Positions 1-6,941 are shown, counted from the stretch's first letter. The stretch: 7,844 bases of DNA from Armatimonadota bacterium (GCA_026415535.1 JAOAGX010000094.1:1-7844); one strand, 5' to 3'. Numbers and translations are program-made. The notes: a model not told the origin generated them from the sequence alone.

Positions 1-11
1 GACTTGAACAT
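1..11 (-). CDS. Start of next operon gene, truncated by window edge
   Basis: An ATG at 11-9 on the minus strand is preceded by a good ribosome binding site, GGAG at 21-18, with six bases between. Only M-F-K and a partial codon are visible, so the product cannot be read. It lies 90 bases downstream of the hydrogenase large-subunit stop, in the same direction. In E. coli hyc and hyf operons the large subunit gene is followed by an 8Fe ferredoxin subunit (HycF/HyfH) and then the small subunit (HycG/HyfI). One of these is the natural guess, but that is inference from gene order only. Confidence 0.4.
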
Positions 12-17
12 GGGCGT

Positions 18-21
18 CTCC
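18..21 (-). promoter_or_regulatory. Ribosome binding site of the truncated gene
   Basis: GGAG on the minus strand, six bases before the ATG at 11. It is the main evidence that a gene begins at the left edge of the window. Confidence 0.45.
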
Positions 22-75
22 GGTCGAAAGTCAAGAACAGGAGCCAAAAGTCTCGAAGCCATCGCGCGAATCTCT

Positions 76-118
76 GGCTTTGGACTTTTGACTTTTTGAG
101 CTTAGACTTTGGACTTCT
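76..118. repeat. Degenerate heptamer tandem repeat over the hyfG stop codon
   Basis: Read on the plus strand, this is a run of near-heptamers: GGCTTTG, GACTTTT, GACTTTTT, GAGCTTA, GACTTTG, GACTTCT. One unit has eight bases and the rest seven. On the minus strand the core is nAAAGTC. The stop codon of the hydrogenase large subunit (TAA, 104-102) and its last four codons (K-S-K-V region) lie inside the array. Inverted copies (AAAGTC at 27-32, AAAAGTC at 46-52) sit just downstream of the gene, so the array could fold on itself. Confidence 0.7.
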
Positions 119-1778
119 TTCTTGACATCTCCATCAGTTCTTCTTTTGTGTAAATGCGAATCTCATTTGTATTGACATCAAGTGTCTCTACACGTTCGGT
201 GCACGAGAAACACGGATCGTAGCTACCTAGGCAGATCGGCACATCGGCCAGGTTCTCGCCCTCGATCATACATCCGACTGCCTGAAGGTTGGGATATGTG
301 GGTGCTCTGACTCGCCAGCGGTATGGTCGGTTGTCGCCGCCCGTGAGCACGTAGTGGTGAGACTCACCTCTTGCCGCTTCGACTGAGCATAATCCGACCT
401 TACCTGCGGGCAGCGGTTGGTCGATTTTTGCCATAATTGGTCCGCCTGGCATTTCGTCTAACGCCTTTCGAACCAATCGGATCGACTCGAATACTTCAAA
501 CAGCCTCACCAAGGTTCTGGCCCAGCAGTCGCAACCGTCCTGAACCTGTTTCTGCACGTCGAGTTGATCATAGGCGGCATACGGGTGATCAACCCGGCAA
601 TCAATGGCAACGTTTGACCCGCGTGCCGTTGGGCCGACTGCTGCCAGAGCTCGAGCGTTCTCTTCGGTGAGAATTCCTACGCCCTTGAGGCGGGCCATGA
701 GGGTAGTGTCTATTGCTATCGCGTCTACGACCGCCTTGAACTCTTCTTCGACCTTGTCGAGAACGCGCTTGATGTCTTCCGCAGCCTCTGGCGTTATGTC
801 GAACCTAACTCCGCCAATCAGGTTGGATGAGTAATGCTTTCGGTTGCCGGTTACTCTTTCCATAAGCCACATGACCGGTTCGCGAATACGCCAAAGCTGC
901 ATCAGAACCGTGTCGAAGGCGATGATGTGCCCGGCTAGGCCAACCCAAAGTAGATGGCTGTGTATTCTTTCCAGTTCGAGCAGGATGGTGCGTATGTACT
1001 TCGCGCGCATCGGCGTCTCAATTCCGCATGCCGATTCCACAGCTTCGACATAGGCGCACGAATGCACCTGACCACATATCCCGCATATTTGCTGAGCCAC
1101 AAATGGAACCTGGTTGTAGTTGAGTTCGCTGTCGCCGAGCTTTTCGACGGCGCGGTGATTGTAAAATCCCCTGTAATCGGAGCCGACCACCTTCTCACCG
1201 TCTAGGAACAGCCGGAAGTATGCCGGTTCTTCAAGGGTGGGGTAGAACGGCCCCATTGGGATAACGGTTGCGCCTTCCGGTGGAGGCATTCTAGGAGGCG
1301 TATTGTCTTCTTCGGGGAAACGCTCGTTATACTGATACTCTCGCCGAAGCGGGTGAATGTCCTTAGGGAAGTCGTCGGGCAAAATTAGCCGTCGGGGATC
1401 TGGATGTCCTTCAGGTACGATACCCATCAAGTCGAATGCCTCACGCTCCGCCCAGTTGGCGGCTGGGACGTCTGGGGTGACCGAGCCGATTCTCGGATCA
1501 TCCGCCGGTACGTCAGAATGAAGCACAAGAAACTTCTTCTCTTCGTCAAACGCGAGGATGTATGAAATACCGTAATCGCCGGACTTATCGCGCTGATCTG
1601 TGGCCACGGTAATAACGAATCGCGCTCCTAGCTGCTTGACCGCGAATTTGGTCACAACCGGTAGTTCCTCGCGCGGAAGCTTGGCGACAAACTGACCCGG
1701 TACGTGCTCCTGGATGTTCTCGAGTATTTCGGGAAACTGCTCCCACAAATCTGACAGAAATCCTTGCTGCTTAGCCAT
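102..1778 (-). CDS. hyfG: Group 4 [NiFe] hydrogenase large subunit, fused 30-kDa/49-kDa type (HycE/HyfG family)
   Basis: This is the catalytic subunit of a complex I-related [NiFe] hydrogenase, which reduces protons or oxidises H2 at a Ni-Fe centre. Residues about 35-150 form the complex I 30-kDa-like domain, with the signature ERE-FDLMGI-GHPDPRRL-LPDD-PLRREY. Residues about 175-558 form the 49-kDa/large-subunit domain. Both metal-binding pairs are intact: C232-x2-C235 (CGICG, then H239) and C523-x2-C526 (DPCFSC). Complex I 49-kDa proteins lack these cysteines, so this is a hydrogenase and not NuoCD. After C526 there is a 32-residue tail. By analogy with E. coli HycE, cut after Arg in CTDR, the predicted cut is after R529 (CTER). 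The length of 558 residues fits HycE/HyfG. The start at 1778 has GGAAG six bases upstream and lies 12 bases after the hycI stop. The small subunit and membrane subunits are not in view. Confidence 0.93.
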   Translation of the reverse strand: MAKQQGFLSDLWEQFPEILENIQEHVPGQFVAKLPREELPVVTKFAVKQLGARFVITVATDQRDKSGDYGISYILAFDEEKKFLVLHSDVPADDPRIGSVTPDVPAANWAEREAFDLMGIVPEGHPDPRRLILPDDFPKDIHPLRREYQYNERFPEEDNTPPRMPPPEGATVIPMGPFYPTLEEPAYFRLFLDGEKVVGSDYRGFYNHRAVEKLGDSELNYNQVPFVAQQICGICGQVHSCAYVEAVESACGIETPMRAKYIRTILLELERIHSHLLWVGLAGHIIAFDTVLMQLWRIREPVMWLMERVTGNRKHYSSNLIGGVRFDITPEAAEDIKRVLDKVEEEFKAVVDAIAIDTTLMARLKGVGILTEENARALAAVGPTARGSNVAIDCRVDHPYAAYDQLDVQKQVQDGCDCWARTLVRLFEVFESIRLVRKALDEMPGGPIMAKIDQPLPAGKVGLCSVEAARGESHHYVLTGGDNRPYRWRVRAPTYPNLQAVGCMIEGENLADVPICLGSYDPCFSCTERVETLDVNTNEIRIYTKEELMEMSRKKSKV

Positions 1779-1790
1779 GTTCCACTTCCA

Positions 1791-2288
1791 TCAAGCGGCT
1801 GTTTTAGTGATGAGAGATACCAGCCGTTGCACCGATTGCGCTACGTCATTCGACATCGGTACATTTTGCCGTATGTCCTTTGGCTGGACAGCCAGTAGAC
1901 GGCATTTTACACCCAACTCGGCTTCCAGATATTCCATTGTCAAACGCAGCGGCGCCCTGTGAGTGTCGAATCCCTGAGCTCGCAAGTCACTTGGTTTTAG
2001 AAATGCCGCGTCGCCGGGCGAGCCTCCGAAATCGACTGCGTCAACGAATAGCACCACATCCGGCGCCAGTTCGCGAATCCGCCATGTTTCCAACTCTGGT
2101 GACGTGCCGGCGTCGATTACGTTCAACCGGCTACGATCCCTTCTTTGTAAGGAACGAAGGGCATCTGCGAGCAACTTGGTCATAAGCAGTCCAACGCCGT
2201 CATCTCCTCGACGTTCGTCGCCGACCCCGACCACAACCAAATTGCCAGTCAGAATCAACCGGAGTTCGCCAGCTAAATCATTTGCCAT
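1791..2288 (-). CDS. hycI: Hydrogenase maturation endopeptidase, HycI/HybD (M52) family
   Basis: This cytoplasmic protease removes the C-terminal tail of the hydrogenase large subunit once nickel has been inserted. The family pattern is complete. The GDDGVG motif at 28-33 contains D30, FVDAVDFG at 81-88 contains D83, and DTHRAPL at 108-114 contains H110. These three align with the nickel-sensing ligands D16, D62 and H90 of E. coli HycI. VIDAGTSPE (58-66) and AVQPKDI (133-139) also match. At 165 residues it has normal family size, with roughly 14 extra residues at the N terminus, so the true start could be slightly internal. The ATG at 2288 has no clear Shine-Dalgarno because the short upstream gap is filled by heptamer repeats; translation may be coupled to the preceding gene. 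It sits directly before the large subunit it should process, which carries a cleavable tail. Confidence 0.93.
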   Translation of the reverse strand: MANDLAGELRLILTGNLVVVGVGDERRGDDGVGLLMTKLLADALRSLQRRDRSRLNVIDAGTSPELETWRIRELAPDVVLFVDAVDFGGSPGDAAFLKPSDLRAQGFDTHRAPLRLTMEYLEAELGVKCRLLAVQPKDIRQNVPMSNDVAQSVQRLVSLITKTAA

Positions 2289-2292
2289 GCTC

Positions 2293-2320
2293 GACTTTAG
2301 ACTTCTTACTCTCGACTTCT
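2293..2320. repeat. Four heptamer units filling the hydG-hycI gap
   Basis: Plus-strand units are GACTTTA, GACTTCT, TACTCTC (degenerate) and GACTTCT, exactly 28 bases, occupying almost the whole space between the two genes. GACTTCT also occurs in the array at 76-118, so both sites carry the same repeat family. The spacer of this operon junction therefore appears to be repeat-derived. Confidence 0.6.
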
Positions 2321-2322
2321 CC

Positions 2323-3207
2323 TTACGCCCTCGTTTCCGGCAGACTCTGGAGTTCGGCGTATGTAAACACCGGACCCTCGGTGCACAGATACACGTGATT
2401 CACGCAACAATGCCCGCACTTGCCGACACCACACTTCATATATCGCTCGATGCTGGTGACTACGCGGTCTTCGGAAAATCCCATTTTGATCAGTGACATA
2501 GTTGCAAACTTGATCATAATAGGTGGCCCGCATGTAAACGCAACGGCGTTTTGCGGATCCAGCTTGACCTGGTCTAGAAGCGTTGTTACGACTCCCACAT
2601 TGCCCTTCCAGTTTTCGTCTGCAACGTCCACAGTCAGCAGTACGTGAAAGTCTTCGCGCTTTTCCCATTCGGGAAGGTCGTACTTGTAGTCGAGATCCGC
2701 TGGTGTTCTCGCTCCATATAGCAGCCAGAACTCACCGTAATCTTTACGGTTCGCCAGAATGTATAGAATCGCGGGTCGAAGAGGCGCAAGGCCACACCCT
2801 CCGCTGATGATCAATATGTCCTTACCCTTGACCGCTTCTAAAGGCCAGCAGTTGCCGTGTGGTCCTCGGATACCGACCTTGTCGCCTTCCTTGAGCTGGT
2901 GCATAAGACCGGTGACCTTGCCCCGATTCACAACGGTTAGTTCGAAGTAAGATTTCTCGAGCGGACTGGAGGCAAATCCGATAGGCGCTTCTCCTGCGCC
3001 GAAGACTGTAACTTCTACGAACTGTCCAGGTTCCCAACTGAACTCTGTAGCTTGTTTCGGGTCTTCGAGTCGAAGCCGAAACGTCTTGGTATCGGGAGTT
3101 TCGTCGATTATTTTGTCTATGACGGCGATCATGGGGATGTAGAGGTTGTCGGTCGGCTTATCCGTTACTCCCCACATCTTTCGCGGTTTTGCAGCTGTAA
3201 GGGTCAT
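2323..3207 (-). CDS. hydG: FAD/NAD(P)-binding [2Fe-2S] oxidoreductase, sulfhydrogenase gamma (HydG)/AsrB family
   Basis: This flavoprotein moves electrons between NAD(P)H and iron-sulfur partners. Residues about 25-115 form a ferredoxin-reductase-type FAD domain (EPGQFVEV at 59-66, PIGFASSP at 75-82). Residues about 125-250 form the NAD(P) domain, with GGCGLAPLRP at 136-145 and CGPPIM at 226-231. The C-terminal [2Fe-2S] site is C259-x4-C264-x2-C267-x7-C275. The length of 294 residues fits HydG and AsrB. The symbol here means the sulfhydrogenase gamma subunit, not the radical-SAM HydG of [FeFe] hydrogenase maturation. The start at 3207 has AAGG eight bases upstream. Its usual partner, a HydB-like protein, is encoded upstream but separated by a 353-bp repeat-filled gap. 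Beside a group 4 hydrogenase, it probably provides NAD(P)H coupling. NADH versus NADPH preference cannot be read from the sequence. Confidence 0.88.
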   Translation of the reverse strand: MTLTAAKPRKMWGVTDKPTDNLYIPMIAVIDKIIDETPDTKTFRLRLEDPKQATEFSWEPGQFVEVTVFGAGEAPIGFASSPLEKSYFELTVVNRGKVTGLMHQLKEGDKVGIRGPHGNCWPLEAVKGKDILIISGGCGLAPLRPAILYILANRKDYGEFWLLYGARTPADLDYKYDLPEWEKREDFHVLLTVDVADENWKGNVGVVTTLLDQVKLDPQNAVAFTCGPPIMIKFATMSLIKMGFSEDRVVTSIERYMKCGVGKCGHCCVNHVYLCTEGPVFTYAELQSLPETRA

Positions 3208-3560
3208 GGTATTTACCTTGCCTAATCGTGCGTATCAGCCGGGATCCCTTCCCGTCTGGCTTTGTTTCAATTTTTGCTAGTTCGTCTTTCTAACTCGTCA
3301 GACGTCAATTCTAAGCTCGCCAAGCCGTTATTCTAATCTCGTCAGGCAGCAATTCTGAAAACGTCAGACTTCATTATTAGCCTATCAAGTGTTATTCTGA
3401 GCTTGTCAAACATCATTCTAGGCCCGTCAAGTGTCATTCCGAGCCAATCAAACATCATTCTAAGCCCATCACAAGTGTCATTCTAAGTCCATCAAACGTC
3501 ATTTTGAGCGAAGCGAAGAATCTTCCCCAGTTCTCTATTATCTCGCTAGAAACTCAGATG
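3208..3560. other. 353-bp intergenic gap between hydB-like and hydG-like genes
   Basis: No coding region is supported here. Bases 3289-3523 are a degenerate 21-bp tandem array, described separately. Bases 3208-3288 hold the hydG ribosome binding site (AAGG, 3219-3216) and a small palindrome GGGATCCC at 3241-3248. I see no strong terminator or sigma70 promoter, so read-through from the upstream gene is possible. An apparent plus-strand reading frame beginning at 3504 is antisense to the hydB-like gene and is not believable. Confidence 0.7.
3289..3523. repeat. Degenerate 21-bp tandem repeat array (about 11 units)
   Basis: Units start at about 3289, 3310, 3332, 3354, 3375, 3396, 3417, 3438, 3459, 3482 and 3503. 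Most are 21 bp long; a few are 22 or 23 bp. Each has the form TCTAAGCCC, then rTCA, then an eight-base end such as AACATCAT or AGTGTCAT. From about 3375 the unit ends alternate between GTGTyAT and ACATCAT, giving a 42-bp higher-order period. The last unit changes to TTTGAGCGAAGCGAAGAATC at 3503-3522, preceded by GTCAT. That resembles a GAGCGAAGCGAAG motif I recall from intergenic DNA of many environmental bacteria. There are no constant repeats with unrelated spacers, so it is not a CRISPR. Confidence 0.8.
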
Positions 3561-4652
3561 CTACAGCTTTCGAACGGCCGGTTCGTGCGGCGACTTGATA
3601 TATTCGTGCATGGCCCGTCTGATTCGCTTCACCACGCTCGGCAGATCGAGCTTGGTAAGGCATGCGCTGACGCACCTTCCGCATCCTACGCAGCCGTGCG
3701 TGCCGTCGCGAGTAATGTACTGATAACTAGCTTTGTGATAGAACCTACGCTTAACTCGGCTGCCGAACGTTGGTCTGGGATTGTGCCCGCTTGCCTCGCG
3801 AGTGAATCCTGCATACTGACAAGAATCCCACGACCTAAATCGCGTAAAGCAGCCGTTACCCTCAGGCCGGTCTTCTACCGTATAACACGTGCACACAGGA
3901 CACAAGTTAGTGCATGCAGCGCAACGGAAGCACGTGGATCCCAGTTCTTCCCAGACCTGGTCTGGCACGTCGTCGCTTGTTATGTACGTGATCGCTTTCG
4001 CGATAAATGACGCCGTCTGAAAGAGCGAATCAGCCTGTAGTTCGATTTGCTTCCTTTCAGCTATGTCTTCTGGTCGGGCAGGCTCGAGCATGTAACCGCC
4101 TTCCGAACTTGCACTCAGCCCCTTTTCGGAACCTATCTCGTATAAGAACCGATCACCAAGGTCGGTAAGCTGCACGTCAAATCCTTTGTCTAGGTAAGGC
4201 CCGGCGTCGCAGCATATGCAAAAGCACTCTTTTCGTGGAGGCTTATTACATACCAGGCTGAAAAGCACGGCGTTCTTAGAGCGCGCTGCGTAAAGTGGAT
4301 CCTCGATTGGTTCTCCGAAGAATTTCTCTTGAAACCGGACTGCGCTGACATCGCATGATCGGATTCCTACTATTGCCTGCTTGGGAGCTTCGGCAAGGCT
4401 CTCAATCTTGATTCCGCCGTCAGTTCGATAGCTGAACATATCTTCATAGTGGGGAAACAAAAACCGCTTTCCTGGCGGGTAGACGTCGTGTCCATAGTCC
4501 CATGCGATTTCCTTTGGCGATTCAACAACGTCGAATACCACATCTCCTGCGAACCGCTTCTTAGGTGCGACAATACGCATCTCGCTCGCGAGACTCGCGA
4601 AGAACATAGGAACGCTCGTCTTCTTCAAAATGAGCTTATCGCCGACTTTCAT
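3561..4652 (-). CDS. hydB: 4Fe-4S dicluster electron-transfer protein, sulfhydrogenase beta (HydB)/AsrA family
   Basis: This iron-sulfur protein relays electrons between the FAD subunit (HydG/AsrB type) and a catalytic subunit. Visible marks are GIRSCDVSAV (97-106), matching the family GxRPCD-like motif, a cysteine cluster CFCICC at 143-148, and two ferredoxin-type [4Fe-4S] motifs: C241-x2-C244-x2-C247-x3-C251 and C321-x2-C324-x2-C327-x3-C331. The length of 363 residues is normal. No signal peptide or membrane helix is seen, so it is cytoplasmic. The start at 4652 has GAGG seven bases upstream, and an in-frame stop lies just before it, which fixes the start. The gene follows the Mo-protein gene after 122 bases. 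With the HydG-like gene next in line, the pair forms the same two-protein module found in sulfhydrogenases, anaerobic sulfite reductase and some NAD(P)-linked formate dehydrogenases. Here its catalytic partner is either the Mo protein or the group 4 hydrogenase. Confidence 0.88.
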   Translation of the reverse strand: MKVGDKLILKKTSVPMFFASLASEMRIVAPKKRFAGDVVFDVVESPKEIAWDYGHDVYPPGKRFLFPHYEDMFSYRTDGGIKIESLAEAPKQAIVGIRSCDVSAVRFQEKFFGEPIEDPLYAARSKNAVLFSLVCNKPPRKECFCICCDAGPYLDKGFDVQLTDLGDRFLYEIGSEKGLSASSEGGYMLEPARPEDIAERKQIELQADSLFQTASFIAKAITYITSDDVPDQVWEELGSTCFRCAACTNLCPVCTCYTVEDRPEGNGCFTRFRSWDSCQYAGFTREASGHNPRPTFGSRVKRRFYHKASYQYITRDGTHGCVGCGRCVSACLTKLDLPSVVKRIRRAMHEYIKSPHEPAVRKL

Positions 4653-4774
4653 TTGACTGCCTCAACTTCGTTCCGGCTTCCTCGGCTGGCCGCGAAACTG
4701 ACATGGAAACCGGACGCTTAACCCTATTGCGCTCTTGCCAACCGCGCAGCATATTCCAAGTCGGCCTCCGACGC

Positions 4775-6754
4775 CTAGTCGGAAGCTTTTTGAATAACAC
4801 AGTGCAGACCCTTATACACCGGCACGCCTGATTCGGCGTCGCAATCAAACGGTGCAAGCATATTGGCCGAGTCGCCTCCGAAGAAGTGCGGCACATGGAC
4901 ACACCCTTCGGGCACAGCATCGCTTAGTGCCACCGGCCTGGTAAGGTTGCCAAACCTTGACGACACCTTGACTACAGTTCCGGGCCGCAATTTGAGCCTT
5001 TCTGCATCGGCCTCGTTGAGTTCGACAACTGCCTCCGGGTACTCACGAGCGAGTGTCGGGCTTCGGGCAGCCATTGTTCCGGTCTGCATATGGAAGTTGA
5101 TCCTGCTTGCGATCAGTCGCATGGGGTATTCGGTATCCTCGTGTGCGGCGCGGTCGGACACAGGCGCCAGCCGCGGTTTTGCCCCGTTTGTCGACCACGG
5201 GTCACCCCATGCTTGATCCAGAGCCTGGTAAGAGACTTTTTCGTAGTGCGGTACGTTAGCCGCCACCTCCGCCATCACCTGGTCCGGGTCGTTCGACAGC
5301 TCAACCTTTCTTTTAGCAGAGGACCCGGTTAGGTCAAGAGTAGACAGTCCAGCAATGATTTCCAAGTCGGATTTCGAGTTCCCGAGCGGGTCAAGCACTT
5401 TTCTCACTCGCTGAACGCGCCTTTCGATATTGGTGAAAGTGCCATCCTTTTCTAGGAACGAACAGGCGGGAAAGACGACGTTGGCTAGCCGAGCAGTTTC
5501 CGTGAGATAAAGGTCGCTTACAGCAAGGAACCCGACTTTCTCGAGCGCCGCGATGGTGTATTCGGTGCTTGGAGCGGAGAGCGCGACGTTCTCACCAAAT
5601 ACCATCAGTGCTTTGATTTCACCGTTCGCGCAACCCTTGATCATCTCGACGGCATTCAGTCCCGGATCAGCTCCAATCTCACACCTCCAAACCGACTCCC
5701 ACTTCTGACGCGCTGCCGCGTCGAATATTGAGCCGTACCCAGGTAGATAGTCATGGGCAAGTCCCATATCACTTGCGCCCTGCGCGTTGTTTTGTCCTCG
5801 CAGCGGCATAACCGATCCACCCAGTAAAATTGCAACGTCGGCCAACGCCCTGACGATTTTTGTGGAACCTGCTTGCTGAAGCACGCCAAGACCAAACATT
5901 ACGATCACTGGAGGATTCTTAGCGAGTAGACTTGCTGCTTCAATCACCGCACTCGGTTCGACTCCTGCCGTTTTCGGCAGCAAGTCCATGACGACATCTT
6001 CCAGCGAAGTTCGCAGTTCCTCAAAGCCAGGCATTTCCGGCGCGCCTTCTGCATAGAGCTTGCGGTCCAGAATTGTTCTCAGGAGGGCTCGAATCCAAAC
6101 AATATCTGTGCCGGGGTGAGGATGGAGGAAAAGCGTAGCCTGCGGTGCGAGTCTCGAAACTCTTGGATCTGCGGCGACCACTTTGCAACCGCTTTCGACC
6201 GCATCCTGAATGCGAGAACCGACGTGAGCCAGCTGTTCCATCACGTTGGCTCCTACAATCAGCATCGAGCCGGCTTGCTGGAGCGAGTTGAGATCAATTT
6301 GCGAGGCCGGAATGCCCGTGGTTTCGAGCAGGCCACGAACCATCGAGGCGTCATAAAACCGGCATGGGCCGTCAATATTTGGCGTGCCGAGAACGCCTCG
6401 CGCGAACTTGACGAGCGAATAACACTCCTCGTTGGTGATTTTTGCGGATCCTATTACTCCGACTGCCTTTGGTCCAGACTCGGAGATAGCTCGCCTAAGA
6501 GCTTCTGCGGTCGTCGAAAACGCTTCTTCCCAGGACGTGGGTTCAAGCGAGCCGCTCTTGCGGACTAGCGGAGTGCGGAGTCTGTCGGCGCGGATTAACG
6601 AGGGGATCGCGTTCCATCCCTTAATGCACAGCCTTCCTGTGCTCACGGGATGTGTAGTACTTGGGCACAACGCACCAATACCGCCGTATTTCGGTTCGAC
6701 GTAGAGTGCACATCCACAACTGCAAAAACCGCATATCGTCGGTCGATCGATCAT
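4775..6754 (-). CDS. Formate-dehydrogenase-like molybdopterin oxidoreductase lacking the catalytic Sec/Cys
   Basis: This is a bis-MGD molybdenum/tungsten enzyme of the DMSO reductase superfamily, closest in motifs to formate dehydrogenase alpha (FdhF). The N-terminal [4Fe-4S] site is C8-x2-C11-x3-C15 then C43, followed by conserved K45. Other family marks are RGQNNAQGASDMG at 319-331 (R319 matches FdhF R333), GENVALS (387-393), the block TETARLANVVFPA to TNIERRVQRV (418-450) and HMQTGTMAARSP (555-566) opening the C-terminal MGD domain. The length of 659 residues is complete. There is no Tat signal or N-terminal ferredoxin extension, so it acts in the cytoplasm. At the active site FdhF has R-V-U-H; here it reads R132-F-Y134-D135, with no Sec, Cys or His. 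The codon is TAT (6355-6353), so recoding is excluded. Formate oxidation by the usual mechanism is doubtful. It may use another substrate, with Tyr or Asp near the metal, or serve as a structural electron relay. It is the first gene of the operon. Confidence 0.85.
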   Translation of the reverse strand: MIDRPTICGFCSCGCALYVEPKYGGIGALCPSTTHPVSTGRLCIKGWNAIPSLIRADRLRTPLVRKSGSLEPTSWEEAFSTTAEALRRAISESGPKAVGVIGSAKITNEECYSLVKFARGVLGTPNIDGPCRFYDASMVRGLLETTGIPASQIDLNSLQQAGSMLIVGANVMEQLAHVGSRIQDAVESGCKVVAADPRVSRLAPQATLFLHPHPGTDIVWIRALLRTILDRKLYAEGAPEMPGFEELRTSLEDVVMDLLPKTAGVEPSAVIEAASLLAKNPPVIVMFGLGVLQQAGSTKIVRALADVAILLGGSVMPLRGQNNAQGASDMGLAHDYLPGYGSIFDAAARQKWESVWRCEIGADPGLNAVEMIKGCANGEIKALMVFGENVALSAPSTEYTIAALEKVGFLAVSDLYLTETARLANVVFPACSFLEKDGTFTNIERRVQRVRKVLDPLGNSKSDLEIIAGLSTLDLTGSSAKRKVELSNDPDQVMAEVAANVPHYEKVSYQALDQAWGDPWSTNGAKPRLAPVSDRAAHEDTEYPMRLIASRINFHMQTGTMAARSPTLAREYPEAVVELNEADAERLKLRPGTVVKVSSRFGNLTRPVALSDAVPEGCVHVPHFFGGDSANMLAPFDCDAESGVPVYKGLHCVIQKASD

Positions 6755-6907
6755 GCCGCACCCCGATCCTGCATCCTATCGTGTTTCAGACACACGCTCG
6801 GGCCAGCTATTAGCTTTGAGGTAACACAGGCGGATCGGCAGATCGTGCTCGTCGAGCCTGGGCGGTAAAAAACCGGCGCGAGTGCCACCTCATGGCAATC
6901 GAGCGGG

Positions 6908-6934
6908 GCGTGTGACGACGCCACTATCACACGC
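6908..6934. promoter_or_regulatory. Inverted repeat at predicted operon transcript start
   Basis: GCGTGTGA (6908-6915) and TCACACGC (6927-6934) are perfect 8-bp arms around an 11-bp spacer. The element starts within a base or two of the predicted minus-strand transcription start (about 6935). It could be an operator or form a 5'-end stem-loop in the mRNA. The core TGTGA/TCACA resembles CRP half-sites, but the 11-bp spacing is too wide for CRP. Confidence 0.5.
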
Positions 6935-6941
6935 TTGAGTT

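Noticed and set aside
40..97. Intrinsic terminator after the hydrogenase large subunit
   Set aside because: Inverted AAAAGTC/GGCTT copies can form an interrupted stem on the minus strand, but the loop is long, pairing is broken and no U-tract follows. A further gene with a good ribosome binding site starts at base 11.
102..1778. Complex I NuoCD fusion
   Set aside because: Both CxxC pairs that bind Ni-Fe are present and a HycI-type protease is encoded next door; complex I subunits have neither.
3289..3523. CRISPR array
   Set aside because: The units diverge throughout and are contiguous; there are no constant repeats separated by unique spacers.
3504..4010. 168-codon plus-strand open frame
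   Set aside because: It is antisense to the hydB-like gene, whose cysteine motifs are unmistakable. It starts inside the tandem repeat and its protein shows no recognisable motif.
4636..4920. 94-codon minus-strand open frame bridging the Mo-protein and hydB-like genes
   Set aside because: It overlaps the conserved C terminus of the Mo protein in another frame, has no family motifs, and the hydB-like start already has its own ribosome binding site.
6353..6355. Selenocysteine recoding at the formate dehydrogenase active site
   Set aside because: The codon is TAT (Tyr), not TGA, and there is no in-frame stop in the gene.
6861..6897. Leader attenuator or riboswitch before the Mo-protein gene
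   Set aside because: There is a 5-bp hairpin and a six-T run, but the T run lies within its own small CGGT/ACCG pairing and no strong GC stem directly precedes it. I recognise no known riboswitch such as the Moco element.
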